Made by a program: the position numbers and the translations under genes. DNA of 64,000 nucleotides from contig NZ_AP025730.1 in NCBI RefSeq assembly GCF_023734135.1, positions 3,906,001-3,970,000 on the forward strand. The letters are read 5' to 3'. Source of the DNA: Sphaerotilus microaerophilus. GTDB lineage: Bacteria; Pseudomonadota; Gammaproteobacteria; Burkholderiales; Burkholderiaceae_C. The notes under the pieces are model-generated. The model did not search any database, was not told the origin of the DNA, and saw only the letters and a program-made list of their open reading frames with translations. Positions 59,446 through 64,000 of this stretch are shown here, piece by piece (position 1 is the stretch's first letter; the number at the start of each line of letters is the position of its first letter).

Positions 59446-59475
59446 AAAAAAAATGGGCAGGTAGATACCGCCCAT
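59446..59475 (-). terminator. Terminator-like hairpin in the rimP leader
   Basis: On the minus strand ATGGGCGGTA and TACC(T)GCCCAT pair as a long stem with a tiny loop, directly followed by eight T. This is the form of an intrinsic terminator. It lies between a promoter and rimP, about 150 bp before the start codon, so it could be an attenuator of the operon that encodes NusA itself. Confidence 0.7.
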
Positions 59476-59497
59476 CCAGCGACTTAGCGAAACCGCT

Positions 59498-59527
59498 ATT
59501 ATGCCGCATTTCGCCATTTGAGGGCAA
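59498..59527 (-). promoter_or_regulatory. Sigma-70-type promoter for the rimP-nusA-infB operon
   Basis: On the minus strand TTGCCC (59522-59527) and CATAAT (59498-59503) are 18 bp apart, in good agreement with a housekeeping promoter. The start would be near 59491, some 190 nt before rimP and about 16 nt before the hairpin. Confidence 0.6.
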
Positions 59528-59775
59528 GGTAGCAGCATCGGCGCCACAACGCCGCCTGGGATCTTGCGCTGAAGCAGCTGGGGCCGGGCGACGAGAGAAC
59601 CGCAGGCGACGCCTCTGCACCGCTGTCCGCCCCCCACGACCGCGCCTGCAGCACCTGCTGCCGAGTGACGCAGGCGCGTGGCTCCGGCCGGCACCGTTCA
59701 TTGTCAGGAGCGGTGCAAAGGCGCCGCTACACTCGGCCACCCCTTTCACCCTCCCCAGCGATCACCCACCCTGCC

Positions 59776-60507
59776 ATGGCCCTCGACATCGAGAAGCTGC
59801 AACTCGCCCCCGCCTACCGTGTGGTGTCGGACGATCTGCGGCGCCGCATCGTCGCCGGTAGCCTGGAGCAGGGTGACATCCTGCCCACCGAGACCGAGCT
59901 GGCCAGCCGCTTTGGCGTGCACCGCTCGACCATCCGCGAAGGGCTGCGTCAGCTCGAACAGGAAGGCCTGCTGCGTCGCGACGGCAAGAAGCTGCTGGTA
60001 TCGATGCCCCGCCAGAGCGATCTGGCGAGCACGGCCGAGCGGGCGCTGCGGTTGCGCCAGGTGAACTTCCGCGACGTCTGGGAGGTGGCCTCCGCGCTCG
60101 AACCGCTGTGCGCCTCGCTGGCCGCCCGCCAGATCACTGCCGACGAACTCGCGCTGCTGGAGCGCAGCCTGGCCCGCACCGAGGCCGTCGTGGCCGCGGG
60201 CGAGTCCCCCGTGGCCGCCGACATCGAATTTCTGGACCTGGTGGCCTCCGCCACCCACAACCAGGCGCTGCGGCTGGCACGCGGGCCGGTGAGCCTGCTG
60301 ATGCATGCCGGCTATGCCGCCATCGCACCCGCCCTGCCCCAGTCCGGCCCGCGCCTGCTGGCCGTGCACCGGCAGATGCTCGATGCGCTGCGTCAGCGCG
60401 ATGCCGCACTGGCCGAGGCCATCGCCCGGCGGCACATGCAGGACTACCGGCGCGGCTGCGAAGTGGCCGGGCTCGACATGAGCCTGCCCATCCCGCCCTG
60501 CACCTGA
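59776..60507 (+). CDS. GntR-family (FadR/FCD) transcription regulator
   Basis: The 243-residue protein has a winged helix (LRRRIVAGSLEQGDILPTETELASRFGVHRSTIREGLRQLEQEGLLRR, the GntR pattern) followed by a helical FCD ligand domain. Such regulators respond to organic acids. The ATG at 59776 is chosen because it directly precedes the conserved region. It likely controls the following Bug receptor gene, which starts 211 bp downstream on the same strand. Confidence 0.92.
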   Translation: MALDIEKLQLAPAYRVVSDDLRRRIVAGSLEQGDILPTETELASRFGVHRSTIREGLRQLEQEGLLRRDGKKLLVSMPRQSDLASTAERALRLRQVNFRDVWEVASALEPLCASLAARQITADELALLERSLARTEAVVAAGESPVAADIEFLDLVASATHNQALRLARGPVSLLMHAGYAAIAPALPQSGPRLLAVHRQMLDALRQRDAALAEAIARRHMQDYRRGCEVAGLDMSLPIPPCT

Positions 60508-60718
60508 GGCGCCCCTCGGTCGCAACGCGACCGCGCCACCCCACGGGCACCCGGCCACGGCGCCTCGCCTCGCCGCCCCCTGCGCGACGACCCCTCCACG
60601 CCTTACACAACCGGGGTAAACACCGCCCTGCAGGACCTTGTGTGCGCTCAATTTTCGGTCGGACAATACGACAATCAGTTCATCACGTGACCATTGCGCA
60701 CCGCACCGAGGAGACCCC

Positions 60719-61711
60719 ATGACCCCAGCCCACCGCATCCCCGCCCGTCGCCGCCTGCACCGCGCGGTGCTTGCTGGTGCCCTGCTCGCCACCACCGCCC
60801 TGGGCGCCTGGGGCCAGCCGGGCCAGCCGGCTCGACTGCTGGTCGGCTTCCCGGCCGGGGGCTCGTTCGACGCCATCGCCCGGCTGCTGGCAGAGAAGCT
60901 CAAGGACGAACTCAAGCGCCCGGTGGTGGTCGACAACAAGCCCGGCGCGGGTGGCCGCCTGGCCGTGGACGTGCTGAAGGCCTCGGCCAACGACGGCAGC
61001 GTCGTCATGCTCGGCCCGGACGCGCTGACCGCGCTCTACCCCTTCACCTTCCGCAAGCTGAACTACGACCCGGCCAAGGACCTGACCCCCATCGGCACGG
61101 TGAGCGAGTTCCCCTTCGCGATGGCCGCCGGTTCCGACCCCGCCGTGAAGACCCTGGCCGAGTACGTGGCCTGGGCCAAGCAGAACCCGCAGAAGGCCAA
61201 TTACGGCATCCCGGCGCGCGGGGCGCCGCACCACTTCTTCGGCATGCTGCTGGGCAACACCATCGGCGTGAAGATGGAGGACGTGCCCTTCCAGGGCAGT
61301 GCGCCGATGATCGTCGGGCTGATCGGCGGCCAGATCAGCGCCGGCATCGACGTGATGACCAGCCTGACCGAGCAGCACCGCGGCGGCAAGCTGCGCGTGC
61401 TGGTCGTGTCCTCGCCCCAGCGGGTGCCGCAGCTGCCCGAAGTGCCCACCTTCGCCGAACTGGGCTACCCCGCCATCACCGGCATGGGCTTCAACGCGCT
61501 GTACGCACCGGCCGGCACGTCCGCCGCGGTGACCAGCACCTGGAACCAGGCCCTGGCCAAGGTGATCAAGCTGGCCGAGGTGCGTGAGCGCCTGGCCACC
61601 ATGGGCTTCCTGCCGGTGGGTGGAACTGTCGAGGAGCTGGTCTCGCGCCAGAACACGGCCGCCAAGCGCTGGGAGCCGGTCATCAAGGCGTCTGGCTTCA
61701 CCGCCGACTGA
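60719..61711 (+). CDS. Bug-family solute-binding protein (tripartite tricarboxylate receptor)
   Basis: The 330-residue protein has a signal peptide (about 1-33, with RRRLHRAVLAGALLATTALGAWG). The mature part has RLLVGFPAGGSFDAIARLLAEKL and VVVDNKPGAGG, which are Bug signatures. These receptors bind carboxylates in the periplasm and are very abundant in Burkholderiales, often without a linked transporter, as here. GAGGAG before the ATG is a good ribosome site. Confidence 0.94.
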   Translation: MTPAHRIPARRRLHRAVLAGALLATTALGAWGQPGQPARLLVGFPAGGSFDAIARLLAEKLKDELKRPVVVDNKPGAGGRLAVDVLKASANDGSVVMLGPDALTALYPFTFRKLNYDPAKDLTPIGTVSEFPFAMAAGSDPAVKTLAEYVAWAKQNPQKANYGIPARGAPHHFFGMLLGNTIGVKMEDVPFQGSAPMIVGLIGGQISAGIDVMTSLTEQHRGGKLRVLVVSSPQRVPQLPEVPTFAELGYPAITGMGFNALYAPAGTSAAVTSTWNQALAKVIKLAEVRERLATMGFLPVGGTVEELVSRQNTAAKRWEPVIKASGFTAD

Positions 61712-61715
61712 GCCG

Positions 61716-62846
61716 ATGACCATCGACACCGCCGCCATACCCGAGCCGGTGCGGCCCGCCGGACTGGCCCTGGACCTCGACGCACTGCGCCCGTGGCTGG
61801 CCCGGCACCTGCCGGGCTTCGACGACGCGGGCGGTACGCTGAGCAGCAGCCGCGTCATCGGCGGTCAGTCCAACCCGACCTGGATCCTGCGCACTGGCGA
61901 CGGTGGGCCGGGCCGCGCCTGGGTGCTGCGCGCCAAGCCCGGCCCGGCCGCGGGGCTGCTGCCCTCGGCGCACGCGATCGAGCGCGAGTTCACCGTGATG
62001 CGCGCGCTGGCCGACACCGACGTGCCCGTGCCGCGGGTGCACGCGCTGTGCGAGGACGAATCGCTGCTCGGCGCCGCCTTCTACGTGATGGACTTCGTCG
62101 AGGGCCGCATCTTCCGCGAAGCCGCCCTGCCCGGCGTGTCGACCGGCGAGCGCGCCGCGATCCACGACGAGGCCAACCGCGTCATCGCCGCGCTGCACCG
62201 GGCCGACTGGCGCGCCCTCGGGCTGGGTGACTTCGGCCGCGCCGATGCCTACTTCGAGCGCATGATCGGCCGCTGGAGCCGGCAGTACCGCACCAGCACC
62301 GCCAGCATGACGCGGCCGATCGACGCGATGGAGCGGCTGATCGACTGGCTGCCGCAGCACATTCCCGCCGCGGCACGCGAGGCCGACGCCACGCTGGTGC
62401 ACGGCGACTTCCGCATCGAGAACCTGATCTTCCACCCCAGCGAGCCGCGCGTGCTGGCGGTGCTGGACTGGGAGCTCTCGACGCTGGGGAACCCGCTCAG
62501 CGACTTCGCCTACCACTGCATGGCCTGGCACCACCGGCCAGGTGTGCTACAGGGGTTCGGCGGGCTCGACCTGGCGGCGCTGGGCATCCCCAGCGAGCGC
62601 GCGTACATCGAGCGCTACTGCGAGCGCAGCGGCCGCAGCAGCGCGCAGGCCCAGGCCGAGGTGCTGCGCGACTGGAACTTCTACCTCGCCTGCAACCTGT
62701 TCCGTCTCTCGGCCATCCTGCAGGGCATCGCCCGGCGCGCCGAAGACGGCACCGCGGCCAACCCGAGCGCCGTGGCGATTGGCGCGATGGCCACGCCGGT
62801 GGCCGAGCTGGGCTGGTCGCTGGCCCAGGTCGCCGCACCGGGCTGA
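61716..62846 (+). CDS. Phosphotransferase family protein (APH fold, acyl-CoA dehydrogenase-associated type)
   Basis: The 376-residue protein is an aminoglycoside phosphotransferase-like kinase. SRVIGGQSNPTWIL is the nucleotide loop, VHGDFRIENLIF the catalytic loop, and VLDWELSTLGNPLSDFAYH the metal-binding segment. Proteins with this exact pattern (like ACAD10/ACAD11 kinase parts) act in fatty-acid metabolism, not antibiotic resistance. It starts 4 bp after the Bug gene, so both are likely co-transcribed. Confidence 0.88.
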   Translation: MTIDTAAIPEPVRPAGLALDLDALRPWLARHLPGFDDAGGTLSSSRVIGGQSNPTWILRTGDGGPGRAWVLRAKPGPAAGLLPSAHAIEREFTVMRALADTDVPVPRVHALCEDESLLGAAFYVMDFVEGRIFREAALPGVSTGERAAIHDEANRVIAALHRADWRALGLGDFGRADAYFERMIGRWSRQYRTSTASMTRPIDAMERLIDWLPQHIPAAAREADATLVHGDFRIENLIFHPSEPRVLAVLDWELSTLGNPLSDFAYHCMAWHHRPGVLQGFGGLDLAALGIPSERAYIERYCERSGRSSAQAQAEVLRDWNFYLACNLFRLSAILQGIARRAEDGTAANPSAVAIGAMATPVAELGWSLAQVAAPG

Positions 62847-62930
62847 GCATGGCGAGCCGCCGGCCGAGCGTCCATGCGCCCGGCCAACCTCGAAGCCGCG
62901 CGCCGAACACCCGGCCGATGCCGCCCCCGT

Positions 62931-64000
62931 TCAGCCCGAGGCCGTCGGAAAGAGGCACAGCAGGGTCACATCGTCGTGTGGATCGCGGTTCCCCACGTGC
63001 AGGGCCAGCGCATCCTGGAGGCTCGCCAGCAGGGCCTGCGGGCTGTCCGCAGGGTGCGTAATCGCCGCGCTGACACGTTCTCCACCGAAGTCCTGGTTCT
63101 GCGGGCTCAGCGCTTCGGGCAAGCCGTCGCTGAACACCAGCAGCCGGTCACCGGCTGACAGCCGGGTGCGGCAGGCACGATGCGCATGGCCCGCCATCAT
63201 GCCCAACGCCAGGCCCTGAGGCGGCAGGCGTTCTGCCTCCACGGCACCCCGGCGCAGCAGCAAGGGTGCGTCGTGGCCGGCGTTGATGTAGTCCATCTGC
63301 CCCGTGGCCGGGTCCACGATGGCCGTGAATACCGTGGCAAACATGTTGTCGCGGGCATGGACCGTGGCGACGTAGTCGTTGGTGAAGGCCACCGCGCGCT
63401 CCAGCCGCTGCGCCGCGGCCTGCCCGGGCTGCGCCTGCTGCAGGCTGATGCGCAGCAGGCTTCGGAACAGGGCCATGTACAGCGCAGCCCCCACGCCCTT
63501 GTCGCAGACATCGGCCACCGTGAAGGCCAGGAGGCCGTCCTCCAGGACCCAGGCGTCGAAAAAGTCGCCACCCACCTGCTTGGCCGGCACGCAAACCGCA
63601 GCCATCGGCCAGCCCGGCAGTTGCGGCAGCGAGTCCGGCAGGAAACCCAGCTGGATGCGCTGCGCGATCGCCATCTCGCGCGACAAGGACTGCAGCAGCC
63701 GGGCGTTCAGGTCCGCCACGCGCTTCTTGTTGAGCGAGGACTCGATGCGTGCTCGAAGCACCACCGGGTTGAAGGGCTTGGTGATGTAGTCCTCGGCGCC
63801 CAGCTCCAGGCAGCGCACCACGCTGTCCACGCCGTCGATGGCCGTGACCATCACCACCGGGATGGGCGCCAGCAGCGGGTCGGCCTTGATCTGCGCCAGG
63901 GCCTCGTAGCCGTCCATGTCGGGCATGGTGATGTCCAGCAGCACCAGGTCGAAGCGTGCCGCGCGCAGGCGCTCCAGAGCCTCGCGCCCGCTCGCCGCAA
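62931..64000 (-). CDS. Response regulator with PP2C phosphatase domain (RsbU-like), 5' end outside window
   Basis: The minus-strand frame is open to the right edge. It reads a receiver domain (LVLLDITMPDMDGYEAL with the phosphoacceptor Asp, VTAIDG, ITKPFNP), a coiled linker and a PP2C-type phosphatase domain (VGGDFFDAWVL, VADVCDKGVGAALYMALFR, INAGHDAPLLLR, HDDVTLL). The start is beyond 64000. Such proteins dephosphorylate an anti-sigma antagonist in partner-switching pathways. No partner is in the window. Confidence 0.93.
   Translation of the reverse strand, partial: AASGREALERLRAARFDLVLLDITMPDMDGYEALAQIKADPLLAPIPVVMVTAIDGVDSVVRCLELGAEDYITKPFNPVVLRARIESSLNKKRVADLNARLLQSLSREMAIAQRIQLGFLPDSLPQLPGWPMAAVCVPAKQVGGDFFDAWVLEDGLLAFTVADVCDKGVGAALYMALFRSLLRISLQQAQPGQAAAQRLERAVAFTNDYVATVHARDNMFATVFTAIVDPATGQMDYINAGHDAPLLLRRGAVEAERLPPQGLALGMMAGHAHRACRTRLSAGDRLLVFSDGLPEALSPQNQDFGGERVSAAITHPADSPQALLASLQDALALHVGNRDPHDDVTLLCLFPTASG

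Larger units (their letters stand above)
59299..59775. other. Divergent intergenic region, rimP / GntR regulator
   Basis: No gene is seen in these 477 bp. On the minus strand it holds a promoter and a terminator-like hairpin that face rimP. The half next to the regulator gene shows no recognisable site. Confidence 0.6.

Noticed and set aside
59299..59490. Initiator tRNA gene in the nusA operon leader
   Set aside because: Some bacteria have metY before this operon, but no cloverleaf could be found here.
61716..62846. Aminoglycoside resistance gene
   Set aside because: The fold is that of APH, but the motif pattern is of the acyl-CoA-metabolism type, next to a carboxylate receptor.
1..64000. 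CRISPR arrays and rRNA genes
   Set aside because: No regularly spaced repeats, no cas genes and no rRNA-like sequence were seen on either strand.

Overview
This is a GC-rich window from a betaproteobacterial chromosome, most likely of the order Burkholderiales. The right part has a typical betaproteobacterial gene order: dnaX-ybaB-recR, aat-bpt, rimP-nusA-infB-rbfA-truB-typA, and a Bug-family solute receptor. The left part is accessory DNA that ends at a tRNA-Arg gene.

Region 1 (1-8132): the end of an F-type conjugative transfer cluster (traN, a small secreted protein, traF, traH, traG), tightly packed on the + strand and continuing beyond the left edge. Region 2 (8133-8934): a junction with two tandem GGGGGCACAT-type repeats, two copies of an att-like 16-mer, a hairpin and a broken IS3-type transposase. 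No integrase is present. A third copy of the 16-mer lies in inverted orientation directly beside the tRNA-Arg 3' end at 37.2 kb, so the defence block sits between related sequences.

Region 3 (8935-37095): a type 2 BREX (Pgl) locus with a full set of core genes: XRE regulator, pglW, pglX, pglY, pglZ, brxD and brxHI. It also carries cargo: a GIY-YIG nuclease gene between pglW and pglX; a translationally coupled HEPN-like / ParA-like / P-loop ATPase trio after pglX; a Fic protein; and an OLD-like ATPase plus TOPRIM-like pair flanked by 55-bp direct repeats. pglX is split by an IS1634-type element with a 25-bp target duplication that keeps the frame, so precise loss of the element would rebuild the gene. 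pglX also ends in a G8 tract; one extra G would fuse it to the HEPN-like gene. As sequenced the methyltransferase is broken, so the locus is probably off or altered in this strain.

Region 4 (37204-64000): core chromosome. It holds tRNA-Arg(TCT), a membrane diguanylate cyclase, a Crp/Fnr regulator, a DUF2946 protein, a divergent methyltransferase/gloB pair with overlapping start codons, a LysM transglycosylase, recR, ybaB, dnaX, a divergent PurM-like protein, the N-end-rule transferases aat and bpt, a DMT exporter, typA and the translation/transcription operon rimP-nusA-infB-rbfA-truB. It ends with a GntR-Bug-phosphotransferase group and a PP2C phosphatase response regulator cut by the right edge.

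The most promising candidate for an undescribed system is the HEPN-like/ParA-like/ATPase trio (20073-23376), coupled stop-to-start to pglX.
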